NCBI GenBank assembly: GCA_021802115.1
Contig: JAKABA010000055.1
Location: 1 to 20,730, forward strand
Origin: a bacterium
GTDB taxonomy: Bacteria; Chloroflexota; Dormibacteria; UBA8260; Bog-877
Length of the DNA: 20,730 nucleotides
Direction: 5' to 3'
Shown: piece after piece, positions 9,499 to 20,005 of the stretch
How positions within the stretch are numbered: the first letter of the stretch is position 1
How the letters are laid out: each line of letters starts with the position of its first letter
Program-made: the position numbers and the translations under genes
The notes under the pieces: generated by a model
Databases searched by the model: none
Told to the model about the DNA's origin: nothing
Seen by the model: only the letters and a program-made list of their open reading frames with translations

Positions 9499-10310
9499 CT
9501 CGCGCAGAACACCGTGGTCCGTCCCGCCACTGTCGACTGCCGCAGGGTACTACCGCAGCGGGCGCAGGCGTCGCCACCTCTTCCGTAGACCAGCAGGGAC
9601 TCGAACGCCTCGCCCTTGGCCCCGAAGCCGTCCCGATAGTCGGAGAACGAAGTCCCGCGCCGCCTGACCGCCTCCCGCATCACGACCGGCAGCGCCGCCA
9701 GCAGACGCCGGCGGTCCTGAGCGGTGAGGGTGAAGGCGCGCCGGGAGGGGCGGACCCGCGCCAGGAAACAGGCTTCGTCGGCGTAAATGTTCCCGCAGCC
9801 CGCGATCACCGCCTGGTCCAGCAGCACCGCCTTGACCGGGCGCCTCGAGGAACGCAGGGCCTGGTGCACCACCTCAGTCGGAAAGCCCCGCGCGAGCGGC
9901 TCCTCCCCCAGCACCGGGAGCGCTCCTCCACTGACCAGCTCCGGCTCACTTCCGAGGGCGACCCGCCCGAACCGGCGGGGGTCGCGATAGCGCATCTCAT
10001 CCCCGCCCTCCAGCCGCAGCCGCAGATGGGTGTGGCTCAACGGCACGGTCTCCGTGGCCGCGATCGTGAGGCTGCCGCTCATGCCCAGGTGCACCACCAG
10101 CAGCTGTCCGGAGTCCAGGTGCATGCGGATGAACTTCCCCCTGCGGCTGAGCCGGAGCACGGCCCGATGCGGCAGTGCCTCCAGCGCCTCGCCGAGGCTC
10201 GGGTGGCGAAGCACCTGGGGGTTGAGGTGGACCACCTCTTCGATCCGCCGGCCCACGATCACCGGGCGCAGATCGCGCACGATGGTCTCGACCTCCGGAA
10301 GCTCCGGCAC
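9486..10310 (-). CDS. mutM: Formamidopyrimidine-DNA glycosylase (Fpg/MutM)
   Basis: Fpg removes 8-oxoguanine and ring-opened purines and cleaves the abasic site. All hallmark residues are present in the 274-residue product. After Met removal the N-terminus is PELPEVET, giving the catalytic Pro2 and Glu3. Lys59 in SRRGKF matches the E. coli Lys57 region. The C-terminus carries the zinc finger with Cys249, Cys252, Cys269 and Cys272 and the conserved Arg264 in VAGRTTVFC. The helix-two-turn-helix segment around IYADEACFLARV and GCGNIYADEA is also clear. The start is GTG with GAGG about 6 nt upstream, only 8 bp after the polA stop. Co-transcription with polA links lesion removal to gap filling. 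Confidence 0.95.
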   Translation of the reverse strand: MPELPEVETIVRDLRPVIVGRRIEEVVHLNPQVLRHPSLGEALEALPHRAVLRLSRRGKFIRMHLDSGQLLVVHLGMSGSLTIAATETVPLSHTHLRLRLEGGDEMRYRDPRRFGRVALGSEPELVSGGALPVLGEEPLARGFPTEVVHQALRSSRRPVKAVLLDQAVIAGCGNIYADEACFLARVRPSRRAFTLTAQDRRRLLAALPVVMREAVRRRGTSFSDYRDGFGAKGEAFESLLVYGRGGDACARCGSTLRQSTVAGRTTVFCARCQG

Positions 10311-10318
10311 GTCCAGCC

Positions 10319-13033
10319 TCAGCCGAGGCCGAGCGGCGTAAGGTCCCGCCAGTTGGCGCCGGCCTTGAGGTCAACCACCAAGGGTACTTTGAGCTCGAAC
10401 GCTCCACCCATCCCGTCGCGGGCGAGACGGCCCACCTCCGCCACCTCCTCTGCGGGCGCCTCGAAGACCAGCTCGTCGTGGACCTGGAGCAGCATCCTGG
10501 CGCTGAGTCCGGAGCGGCGGAGCACCTGGGCCGTGCGGACCATGCCCAACTTCATAAGGTCTGCCGCCGAGCCCTGGATGGGCATGTTGATCGCCATCCG
10601 CTCGCTCGCCTCCCGGACCTGCCGGTTGTTGGAGTGGATGTCGGTCAGGTAGCGTCGGCGACCAAGCAAGGTGCTGACGTACCCCTGGCTGCGGGCCTCC
10701 TGGCGGACCGAGTCCAGGTACCCTCGCACCCCGGAGAAGGTCTGGAAGTAGCGCTGGATGAACTCCTCAGCCACTCCGGCAGGAATCCCGAGGTCACGCG
10801 CCAAGCCGAAGCTGGAGAGCCCGTAGAGGATCCCGAAGTTGACCACCTTGGCCATCCGCCGCTGGTCGGGAGTGACCGCCGCGCGGTCCACCGAGAAGAC
10901 CTGGGCCGCGGTATCCGCGTGGACGTCGTCGCCGCGCTGGAAGGCGGCCAGCAGCTGAGGATCCCCGCTGAGATGCGCCAGCACCCGGAGCTCGATCTGG
11001 GAATAGTCCGCCGAGACCAGGCGCCAGGCGGGATCGCCCGGTACGAAGGCGGCCCGGATGCGCCGCCCCAGCTCGCTGCGGATGGGGATGTTCTGCAGAT
11101 TGGGATCGCTCGACGAGAGCCGCCCGGTGGCGGCCACCGCCTGATTGAAGCTGGTGTGAATGCGACCGTCGTCCGGATCCACCAGCTGCGGCAGCGCATC
11201 CACATAGGTGCTCTTCAACTTGGTCACCTGGCGCCACTCCAGGATCAGCGGCACGATCGGGTGCTGCTCCCGCAACGCCTCCAGCGCCTGGGCGTCCGTC
11301 GACCGGCCGGTCTTGGTGCGCCGCGAGCTCTGCAGCCCCAGCTCGTCGTAGAGCAGCCGCGCCAGCTGAACCGGTGAGCCCGGCAGGAACTCTCGTCCCG
11401 CCAGACGGAACATCTCCTCTTCCAGGCCCTGCACCTGGACCGAGAGCTCGGCGGCGAGTGCCTCCAACTGTCCCGCGTCCAGCCGCACCCCGATCTCCTC
11501 CATCTCCGCCAGAACGCGCGAGACCGGTATCTCCAGATCGCGGAGCAGCTCCAGCCCCTGCGCTTCCGCCAGATGCCGCTCCAGCGCAGGCCGGATCGCG
11601 GCGGTGCATGCGGCTTCGGCCGCGGCCCAGGTCACCTCGCTCCCCTCTCCGACGGATCGGTCGCTCTCCAACGGCAGCTCGCCCACCTGGGCCGCGCTGG
11701 GTGGTGGAGGGGTCGGGCCCCCAAACTCCTGGCAGAGGGCGGCCAGGGTGGGAGTTCGCCCCCGGGAGTCGGCCAGGTAGGAGGCGAGCACGCAGTCGAA
11801 CTCCGCCTCGGATGCCTCCCATCCCGCGCCCATCAGTGCCAGCAGCTCGTCCTTCCACTGAAAAGCCTGCTTGGCGACCTGAGGGTCCGCCAGCAGGGCG
11901 CGCAGCGGGGCCAGCGCCTCCGGATCAAGACGCGCGCTGCCTTCGATCGGCACATACCAGCTGCGCTGCCCGTCCAGCGCCAGGGCCACCCCCAGGATCC
12001 GGCCCCGGCGCCGCGGCGCCGCCGCCACCACCCGAACCGTCACCGGGCCGCCCGCGCGGCGCACCTCGTCGACTATCCCTGCCAGGGACTCTGAGGTCGC
12101 GAGCACGCTGGGGGCAGGCCCCTCCTCGACCGCCGGCGGCCGGTCGGTCGGGGTGGGCAGCCGGCGCACCAGGCTCGGCATGCCGATCTCCTCCAGCAGT
12201 GCCCGGGCTCGCTGGTAGTCGTAGTCCTCGACCCGGCACCTGTCCAGGTCCAGCTGGACCCCGGGCACGTCACGCACGATGGTCACCATCTCGCGACCAA
12301 AGCGCGCCTCCTCGGCGTGCTCCTCCAGGGCCCGGCGGGTCCGCCCGCTGGGCATGGCCGGAACCGCCGCCAGGACCTGATCCAGGTCCCCGTATTGCTG
12401 GATCAGAGCGGTCGCCGTCTTCTCCCCGATCCCCGGAACCCCCGGGATGTTGTCGCTGGCGTCACCCCTGAGCGCCTTGTAGTCGACCATCAGGGGGGGG
12501 GCGAAGCCGAAACGCTCCCGCACCGCCCCGGGGTCGTACACCATCGGCTCCGAGCTCCCCCGACGGCTGGTCTGCACGAAGGTGGCATCGTCCACCAGTT
12601 GGATGAGGTCCATGTCACCGGTCAGGATCACGGTCCGGCACCCGAGCTCACGCGCCTGGCGGGCGAGGGTGCCCAGCACATCGTCGGCCTCGTAACCGGG
12701 CACCACCACCACCGGGATGTTGAGCGCCTCCGTCAGCCGCTGCAGCATCGGGATCTGGTCGATTAGCTCTTGCGGCGTGGGCTTGCGCTGGCCCTTGTAG
12801 GTCGCCATCTTGTGGTCGCGGAAGGTGGGGCCGGCCGGGTCGAAGGCGGCGACCGCGCAGTCGAACCCCTGGGACAAAGCCAGCAACAGCATCGAGGTGT
12901 ACCCATAGGCGACCCGAATCGCCTCGCCCTTGGAGTTGATCATCTCCGGCAGCGCGTGATAGGCGCGAAAGGCCAGGCCGTGGCCATCCACCAGCAGCAC
13001 CCGAGGGCCGGTCGCCTCCACCATCGCGCCCAT
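10319..13033 (-). CDS. polA: DNA polymerase I, with a degenerate proofreading domain
   Basis: A 904-residue family A polymerase. Residues about 8-290 form the 5'-3' nuclease (LLVDGHGL, GYEADDVLGT at 113-121, LTGDMDLIQL, and the helix-hairpin-helix DNIPGVPGIGEKTA). Residues about 500-904 form the polymerase: motif A SADYSQIELR with Asp676, O-helix RRMAKVVNFGILYG with Lys729, Phe733 and Tyr737, and motif C VHDE with Asp853. The middle domain lacks the exonuclease I motif (DxE), where VTVRVVAAAP is found, and the exoIII aspartate (WAAAEAACTA), although FDCVLASYL survives. Proofreading is therefore predicted to be dead, as in Taq and many Gram-positive enzymes. The ATG overlaps the methyltransferase stop as TAATG; an ATG at 13024 is an alternative start. 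Confidence 0.96.
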   Translation of the reverse strand: MGAMVEATGPRVLLVDGHGLAFRAYHALPEMINSKGEAIRVAYGYTSMLLLALSQGFDCAVAAFDPAGPTFRDHKMATYKGQRKPTPQELIDQIPMLQRLTEALNIPVVVVPGYEADDVLGTLARQARELGCRTVILTGDMDLIQLVDDATFVQTSRRGSSEPMVYDPGAVRERFGFAPPLMVDYKALRGDASDNIPGVPGIGEKTATALIQQYGDLDQVLAAVPAMPSGRTRRALEEHAEEARFGREMVTIVRDVPGVQLDLDRCRVEDYDYQRARALLEEIGMPSLVRRLPTPTDRPPAVEEGPAPSVLATSESLAGIVDEVRRAGGPVTVRVVAAAPRRRGRILGVALALDGQRSWYVPIEGSARLDPEALAPLRALLADPQVAKQAFQWKDELLALMGAGWEASEAEFDCVLASYLADSRGRTPTLAALCQEFGGPTPPPPSAAQVGELPLESDRSVGEGSEVTWAAAEAACTAAIRPALERHLAEAQGLELLRDLEIPVSRVLAEMEEIGVRLDAGQLEALAAELSVQVQGLEEEMFRLAGREFLPGSPVQLARLLYDELGLQSSRRTKTGRSTDAQALEALREQHPIVPLILEWRQVTKLKSTYVDALPQLVDPDDGRIHTSFNQAVAATGRLSSSDPNLQNIPIRSELGRRIRAAFVPGDPAWRLVSADYSQIELRVLAHLSGDPQLLAAFQRGDDVHADTAAQVFSVDRAAVTPDQRRMAKVVNFGILYGLSSFGLARDLGIPAGVAEEFIQRYFQTFSGVRGYLDSVRQEARSQGYVSTLLGRRRYLTDIHSNNRQVREASERMAINMPIQGSAADLMKLGMVRTAQVLRRSGLSARMLLQVHDELVFEAPAEEVAEVGRLARDGMGGAFELKVPLVVDLKAGANWRDLTPLGLG

Positions 13034-13812
13034 TATCGGGGCGTGGCCGCCAGATACAGGAGGGTCAGGTATTGGACCCGGTACTGGCCCCCGGCGGCGG
13101 CAATGGTCTCAGCGATCCCCGCCATCAGCGGCTGGCGCTGCCTGTCTTCGAGCATCCGGTGGTCTGACTGGGTCAGCATCAGCTGGACGTACTCGTCACC
13201 GGAGTAATCTCGCGCCCAGGTGAACTCAAGCAGCTGGGTCGGCCCGAAGCACCCAGAGGCCGCGATCTCTACCCGGCGGTCCAGGTCGAGCTCCCCGGGA
13301 GGCCGGGCTGACAGGTGCGGGGCCCAGCGACGATACACCTCCTCCAGCCGGTCAGCCATCCCGGCGCCAGAGGCCTTGGGCCGGTTCCAGAGCAAGGCCA
13401 GCGTTCCCCCGGGGAGCAGCACGCGCGCGGCCTTGGCGTAGCGCACCTTGGGATCGACCCAGTGCCAGGCCTGCGCCGAGCAGACCAGCGCGAACCTTCG
13501 ACCTCCGGGCCGCCACCGCTCGAACTCCCGCCTGACGACCTCAAGCTGACCATGGCCGGCCAGCTCCCGGGCTGCGATCTGGGCCATCTTCTGGCTGGGC
13601 TCCAGCGCCAGCACCCGCCAGCCACGCTTCAGCAGCTCCGCCGTCGCCTGCCCGGTCCCGGCGCCCACCTCCAGCACCGACGCTTCCCGCTGGATTCCGC
13701 TGAACTCCGCTATGGCGTCGAATGCGGCAGGGGGGTAGCCCGGCCGCGCGCTGTGATACAGCTCAGCCACCTCTCCGAAGACCAGGCGCTGGGTCCGGGC
13801 TGGACCGGGCAT
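13033..13812 (-). CDS. Class I SAM-dependent methyltransferase
   Basis: A 259-residue protein with the class I fold. Motif I is VLEVGAGTGQ (46-55), the acidic residue after beta2 is Glu71 in VLALEPS, and the region around residues 105-120 has the SAQAWHWVDP signature found in many type-11/25 small-molecule methyltransferases. The N-terminus RLVFGEVAELYHSARPGYPP is typical of this group (the YhhF/Trm9-like 'F-x-x-x-A-x-x-Y-x-x-x-R-P-x-YP' opening). The substrate is unknown. The ATG at 13812 has a weak GAGAG upstream. The stop overlaps the polA start by one base, so this gene may head the polA-mutM-GT4 transcript, but nothing links its function to repair. Confidence 0.85.
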   Translation of the reverse strand: MPGPARTQRLVFGEVAELYHSARPGYPPAAFDAIAEFSGIQREASVLEVGAGTGQATAELLKRGWRVLALEPSQKMAQIAARELAGHGQLEVVRREFERWRPGGRRFALVCSAQAWHWVDPKVRYAKAARVLLPGGTLALLWNRPKASGAGMADRLEEVYRRWAPHLSARPPGELDLDRRVEIAASGCFGPTQLLEFTWARDYSGDEYVQLMLTQSDHRMLEDRQRQPLMAGIAETIAAAGGQYRVQYLTLLYLAATPR

Positions 13813-13901
13813 CAGCTCTCGGATCCGCGCCGGCGCCAGTTCGTGGGCGGGTGCTGGAACGCGACCTCAGCCGGCCTCCGGCAGCTCATCCGGGTGAGTT
13901 T

Positions 13902-13982
13902 ATGATGGGCTGTGACATCGGCACGGCGCCCAGAGGCCGCCAGACGACGGCGGGCTGGGGGCTCAGAGCAATGCAACGGTGA
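13902..13982 (+). other. Possible short upstream reading frame before the BFN gene
   Basis: An ATGATG at 13902 opens a 26-codon frame whose TGA (13980-13982) abuts the GAGGAG ribosome-binding site of the next gene. No homology is recognised and no ribosome-binding site precedes it. Alternatively, TATGAT at 13901-13906 is the -10 box, in which case this frame would not be transcribed. It is weakly supported. Confidence 0.15.
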
Positions 13983-13988
13983 GGAGCC

Positions 13989-14477
13989 ATGGACCTGATC
14001 GAGATGTCGGTGGACAGCGTCCGGGTCCACATGCCCAGCGGACAGCACGTGGTGGTCCTGAAGGAGAAGGACGCCGACCGCTTCCTCCCCATCTGGGTCG
14101 GGGTGGCGGAGGCGAACTCCATCTCCCTCCAGATCGACGGGGTACACCCCGAGCGACCGATGACCCACGACCTTATCGTCAACCTCCTGCGCGAGTTCCA
14201 ATTCACCGTCACCCAGATCAGGGTCTCAGAGCTCAGGGATGACACCTTCTACGCTCAGATCGCCGGGCGCGTGGCCGGGCGCGAGCTGGAGATAGACTCC
14301 CGACCCAGCGACGCCATCGCGGTCGCGATTCGCCTCGATTCCCCCATCTTCGTGGCCAAAGAGGTGCTGGACCAGGCGGGCGTCGTGCCCGAGGGGCAGA
14401 CCGAGGACCCCAAGCTCAAGGTCTTCCAGGAGATCGTCAACGAGATGAACCTGCCGGACCTCGAGGACCGCGACTGA
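13989..14477 (+). CDS. Bifunctional nuclease (BFN/DUF151) domain protein
   Basis: A 162-residue protein spanning one BFN (DUF151) domain. Supporting segments are the opening MDLIEMSVDSVRV, VVVLKEKDADRFLPIWVG (an acid-rich strand-turn), EANSISLQIDG, and the signature SRPSDAIAVAIRLDSPIFVA (residues about 107-126). The C-terminus is acidic (NLPDLEDRD). The family name comes from a plant protein with reported DNase/RNase activity; bacterial members are widespread in Actinomycetota, Thermotogota and Chloroflexota and their role is unsettled. The ATG at 13989 follows GAGGAG at 13981-13986 with a very short spacer (GGTGAGG gives a more usual spacing). The tRNA-Leu gene begins 26 bp after the stop and may share the transcript. 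Confidence 0.9.
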   Translation: MDLIEMSVDSVRVHMPSGQHVVVLKEKDADRFLPIWVGVAEANSISLQIDGVHPERPMTHDLIVNLLREFQFTVTQIRVSELRDDTFYAQIAGRVAGRELEIDSRPSDAIAVAIRLDSPIFVAKEVLDQAGVVPEGQTEDPKLKVFQEIVNEMNLPDLEDRD

Positions 14478-14503
14478 AATAGGCTAGGCGAGCCACGGCC
14501 CCA

Positions 14504-14589
14504 GCCAGCATGGCGGAATGGCAGACGCGGCGGTCTCAAAAACCGTTGAGCGCAAGCTCGTGTGGGTTCGACTCCCACTGCTGGCACCA
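14504..14589 (+). tRNA. tRNA-Leu(CAA), CCA encoded
   Basis: An 86-nt class II tRNA. The acceptor stem GCCAGCA (14504-14510) pairs with TGCTGGC (14579-14585), followed by discriminator A and an encoded CCA. The anticodon stem GCGGT/ACCGT encloses loop CTCAAAA, so the anticodon is CAA, reading UUG. A long variable arm (about 14 nt, GAGC-GCAA-GCTC) marks it as leucine-type. The T arm is GTGGG-TTCGACT-CCCAC. No separate strong promoter or T-run terminator is seen. The frames on both strands across it are not genes. Confidence 0.97.
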
Positions 14590-14759
14590 GGTTGTCGAGG
14601 TGGGTCGCCGGCTCCGGGGCCAGCTCACATGGTGTTACGAACGCGGCTTGTGGAGCGGTGGGTGGGCAGCACGCTCAAGCACCGCCTCCGGCTCGAACCA
14701 TTTGGCGCCGCGCGTCGGGAATACGGCAGCCGCCCGGCCCTCGGTCTGAGGCCGTGCAG

Positions 14760-14783
14760 GTGGGCGTCGAGGGCGACGCCCAC
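14760..14783. repeat. Perfect inverted repeat (10-bp stem, 4-nt loop)
   Basis: GTGGGCGTCG and CGACGCCCAC flank AGGG. It is a strong hairpin 170 bp after tRNA-Leu. It could end the BFN/tRNA transcript, though it lacks a T tract. Confidence 0.5.
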
Positions 14784-14804
14784 GGTTGGTCCCGAGATCC
14801 GGGT

Positions 14805-14846
14805 GATGGCTCGCCACCCGCGGCAGACAGCGCCGAGCGAGCCATC
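14805..14846. repeat. Inverted repeat (10-bp arms, 22-nt loop) before the kinase gene
   Basis: GATGGCTCGC pairs with GCGAGCCATC. The right arm ends 16 bp before the -10 box of the next gene, so it covers the -35 region and could be an operator. A structural role is equally possible. Confidence 0.4.
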
Positions 14847-14862
14847 TCCTCGGCGCCGGTGC

Positions 14863-14868
14863 CATACT
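14863..14868 (+). promoter_or_regulatory. Predicted -10 box of the small kinase gene (leaderless)
   Basis: CATACT lies 7 nt before the ATG at 14876 with no Shine-Dalgarno between. It shares CATACTCG with the uvrB promoter. The -35 region has no consensus hexamer. Confidence 0.4.
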
Positions 14869-14875
14869 CGGCGCG

Positions 14876-15412
14876 ATGGACGGTGCGTCCCGGATGATCG
14901 GCCACCGTGTGGTGGTTGACGGAATGATGGGGGCTGGGAAGAGCACGTTCGCACGTGCGCTCGCGGCCAGGACTGGTTTGCCGTTGGTTCACCTTGATGT
15001 CCACTACTGGCAGCCGGGCTGGGTGCGACCGGGGGACGATGCGTGGAGATCCCGGCAACGCGTTCTGCTCGCTGGCGAGACCTGGATCATCGAGGGCAAC
15101 TACAACGAAACTCTTGCCCTGCGCCTCGAACGCGCTGACACCGTGGTCTTTCTCGACACCCCTTGGTGGTTATGCGCGAGCCGCGCCTTTCTTCGGGGGC
15201 TTCGCAAGCCCGTTGGTGAAATGCCTGAGGGATGCGAGGCCTCGGTCACCCGACGCCTGCGCGACGAGTGGGGCGGCGTGGCGTGGATCTGCCGCCTTCA
15301 CCGTTCGGAAGTTGAGGAGGCACGTTCCGAGATCTCGCACCATGCATCGCACAAGTCGGTGCACCTGCTCCGTTCGCGGCGGGAGATGAGAGCGTTTCTG
15401 GACGCCCTCTGA
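14876..15412 (+). CDS. P-loop NTPase, small adenylate-kinase/FlaR-like protein
   Basis: A 178-residue protein with Walker A GMMGAGKST (16-24). It is followed by the FlaR-like ('DNA topology modulation') family pattern: a HLDVHYWQPGW segment (39-49), WIIEGNY (70-76) and a beta-strand VVFLDTPWWLC (89-99). Arg-rich lid-like helices follow. Relatives are annotated as AAA or shikimate/adenylate kinase-like proteins and presumably phosphorylate a small molecule; the substrate is unknown and the 'topology' name is historical. The ATG at 14876 fits the leaderless promoter, while an ATG at 14894 is a shorter alternative. The gene is isolated, with a 286-bp gap before it and about 420 bp after. Confidence 0.75.
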   Translation: MDGASRMIGHRVVVDGMMGAGKSTFARALAARTGLPLVHLDVHYWQPGWVRPGDDAWRSRQRVLLAGETWIIEGNYNETLALRLERADTVVFLDTPWWLCASRAFLRGLRKPVGEMPEGCEASVTRRLRDEWGGVAWICRLHRSEVEEARSEISHHASHKSVHLLRSRREMRAFLDAL

Positions 15413-15784
15413 GGTGAGAGAACATCACCGCCACCAGGAGCCTCACGCCGATCTGCCGATCGGGACCAGGCTCGATCAGTTGCCCTTGAGCTCCGGTCTC
15501 ACGTACCTCATGGTGCGCGGTGTCTGCCAGATCGTTTCTCCGCCGGACCACCAGCGGAACCTGCGATCCTCGGGTTTCAGGCCCCCCTCGAGATCCGCTC
15601 CGGGATGCGCCCCCTACGTCGTCGCTCCGGGCGGGGGCAGCAACACCACGGATGGCGGTCGGTCGAACTCGGTAGCGCGGTGCCGGCCTGGCCACGTCAG
15701 CACCACCTCGAGCCGGTCGCAGCCGGCGCCTTCCAGGTCTCCCCTGGTGCAGTTTCCCACCGCGTCGGCTACCCGCCGCCGGCG
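15413..15784. other. Non-coding stretch; no gene recognised
   Basis: Open frames exist on both strands but lack a ribosome-binding site, known motifs or family resemblance. They read Arg/Ser/Pro-rich, as expected for high-GC non-coding DNA. The first 130 bases contain short GATC-centred and GAGCCT/AGGCTC pairs only. It could hold a decayed gene that I cannot identify. Confidence 0.4.
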
Positions 15785-15790
15785 TACAAT
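15785..15790 (+). promoter_or_regulatory. Predicted -10 box of the GNAT gene
   Basis: TACAAT, 41 nt before the ATG at 15832. No clear -35. With GGAGG at 15822-15826 (5-nt spacer) this gene has an ordinary leader, unlike its upstream neighbour. Confidence 0.4.
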
Positions 15791-15831
15791 CTCACGCTGC
15801 CCAGCGATTTGAGGGCCAGCCGGAGGTTTCC

Positions 15832-16482
15832 ATGGACGATGGGGCGCGGACCCGCCGGGGGGCTCGGGGAGTCCCGCCAGCCACCAGCACCGGCACTGGG
15901 CGGCTGTCCGGGTATCGAGTCGCCTCCCTGGACGCCAGCACCTGGCCAGCGTTCGCGCGCCTCGTGGAGAAACACAACGGAGTATGGGGTGGCTGCTGGT
16001 GCACGTGGTTTCACACCATGGCTGCGGAGAAGACCCGCACCTATGAGGGCAACCGCGACCTCAAGGAGCGGTTGGTGGCGGCGGGACAGGCTCACGCCGC
16101 CCTGGTGCTTCAGGGCACTGACGCCGTCGGATGGTGCCAGTACGGCCCTCCCCATGAACTCCCCAACATCTACCACCGCAAGGAGTACCTCCGGGGAATG
16201 GCGCACGAGCCTGACTACCGCATCACCTGCTTCTTCGTGGACCGTGACCACCGCCGCCAGGGGATTGCCGCACTGGCCCTGGCCGGGGCCCTTGACCTGA
16301 TCTCCCAGACGGGTGGTGGGCTGGTCGAGGCCTACCCGCAGGAGGCTCCGGCCAACCGGACGTCCGGTTCCCTTCTCTACAGCTGCACCCGGGCCATGTT
16401 CGAGCGCGCGGGCTTCACGTATGACCGACCCAAGGGCCTGAAGCACTGCGTGATGCACAAGCTCGTGAGCGCGGAGACCTGA
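15832..16482 (+). CDS. GNAT family N-acetyltransferase
   Basis: A 216-residue protein. The acetyl-CoA-binding motif A is seen at ITCFFVDRDHRRQGIA (about residues 125-140: beta4, then the RRQGIA pyrophosphate loop), followed by the alpha3 helix and a late MFERAGFTY strand typical of the GNAT C-terminus. An N-terminal NGVWGGCWCTWFH segment (about 49-61) with two Cys and several Trp is a feature of a GNAT subgroup common in Actinomycetota and is probably near the acceptor site. The substrate is unknown. The first about 25 residues (Arg/Gly/Thr-rich) look non-conserved, but GGAGG five bases before the ATG supports this start. It has no close partners: a long gap follows on the same strand. Confidence 0.82.
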   Translation: MDDGARTRRGARGVPPATSTGTGRLSGYRVASLDASTWPAFARLVEKHNGVWGGCWCTWFHTMAAEKTRTYEGNRDLKERLVAAGQAHAALVLQGTDAVGWCQYGPPHELPNIYHRKEYLRGMAHEPDYRITCFFVDRDHRRQGIAALALAGALDLISQTGGGLVEAYPQEAPANRTSGSLLYSCTRAMFERAGFTYDRPKGLKHCVMHKLVSAET

Positions 16483-17161
16483 GCGGTACCGTCTTCGTGC
16501 CGCGCGCTCCGGCCCCGAGCACGACACCGAGCTGAGACGGCGACTCCAGGTATCGCGCGCTGGACGGACGATCTTGTGGTCTGTTCCCGGTCGGTCAACG
16601 GGGCCAAGAGCGCGCGGGGTGGCCCCGCGACGTGGGAGTCCGGGAGAATCTCAGGGTACCCGCGGACCCCGAGACTCCCCGGGCGCCCGGCGAGGACGAC
16701 GTCCGAGGCGCTGGCCCGCCATAGGGACATCCAATCGGGCGAACCGAGTTCGGGCGGCCCGGTCGCTTGGTCACCACGCCTTCGAGAAGCATTCGCTCCT
16801 TACCCGGCCGCGAGACTCAGTCCCCGTTGGCCGTCGCCCCCTGCCGGCCCCTTCGACAGGACGGGGCACGGTCGGCGTTCCTGGTCGCGGGGAGCCGTGC
16901 TGGCAACCGTTCCAAACCGCTGGCCCCGATCCGAGGACCCACCGGTGCCCACGCGGCCCACTCGTTCTGCCGCCCTGCGGCCTCGGGTTGACCGCGGCGA
17001 ATGGGTGTGGCGCAACCTCGAGCGCCACCCGCCCATCCGCCGCCGGTTCCCCAGTCCCTACGATCTGAGGAAGCGCGGCCTTGGCTGCCCGGCCACCCCC
17101 GAATCGCCTACCGCGGGTAGTTCAGGGCCCCCTGGAGGGTCCCGAGCTGGCCCGCCTCCTT
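16483..17161. other. About 680-bp gap between the GNAT gene and katG; no gene supported
   Basis: A 195-codon frame starting at a GTG at 16576 runs nearly to katG, but it has no ribosome-binding site. It is Pro/Arg/Ser-rich and matches no family I know, so I do not call it. The stretch holds one inverted repeat (16634-16679). Codon-position bias typical of the flanking genes is not apparent. Confidence 0.4.
16634..16679. repeat. Nested inverted repeat
   Basis: Outer arms GGGAGTC (16634-16640) and GACTCCC (16673-16679) enclose a second pair, CTCAGGGT and ACCCCGAG, that is complementary except for one position and shares a base with the outer arm. It may be a transcript end for the GNAT gene. 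No T tract is present. Confidence 0.35.
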
Positions 17162-17174
17162 GAGCAACGTTGCT

Positions 17175-17175
<1 letters not shown>
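17162..17175. repeat. 14-bp perfect palindrome at the katG stop codon
   Basis: GAGCAACGTTGCTC is its own reverse complement and touches the last base of the katG TAG. As RNA it gives a 5-bp stem with an ACGT loop. It could be a protein-binding site or part of the transcript end; there is no T tract on the minus strand after it. Confidence 0.45.
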
Positions 17176-19962
<2,787 letters not shown>

Positions 19963-19970
19963 GCAGGGCA

Positions 19971-20000
19971 ATCCTAGATGGACACATGCCTTGGAGTCAA
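19971..20000 (-). promoter_or_regulatory. furA-katG promoter
   Basis: On the minus strand, TTGACT (19995-20000) is followed by an 18-bp spacer and TAGGAT (19971-19976), then 8 nt to the furA ATG. It is the best sigma70-type promoter in the window, and it predicts a leaderless furA message because no Shine-Dalgarno fits in the 8 nt. A FurA operator would be expected to overlap it, but I cannot pick out a certain box. Confidence 0.65.
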
Positions 20001-20005
20001 TCGAG

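Larger units (their letters stand above)
14590..14875. other. Gap after tRNA-Leu with two hairpins; no gene seen
   Basis: No supported coding region. Two inverted repeats are present: 10-bp arms at 14760-14769 and 14774-14783 (loop AGGG), and 10-bp arms at 14805-14814 and 14837-14846 (22-nt loop). No T-run follows either on the plus strand. No second copy of the tRNA 3' end that would mark an integration site was noticed in the window. Confidence 0.5.

Noticed and set aside
14255..14587. 110-codon minus-strand frame across tRNA-Leu (starting MPAVGVEPTRA)
   Set aside because: Typical false protein made by translating the antisense of a tRNA gene.
14518..14919. Plus-strand frame running out of tRNA-Leu into the kinase promoter
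   Set aside because: It begins inside the tRNA, has no start signals and no recognisable domain.
15246..15695. 149-codon minus-strand frame overlapping the kinase 3' end
   Set aside because: No start signal or domain; possible decayed sequence but not supportable.
16576..17163. 195-codon plus-strand frame between GNAT and katG
   Set aside because: GTG start without ribosome-binding site, low-complexity Pro/Arg/Ser composition, no family resemblance. A lineage-specific gene cannot be fully excluded.
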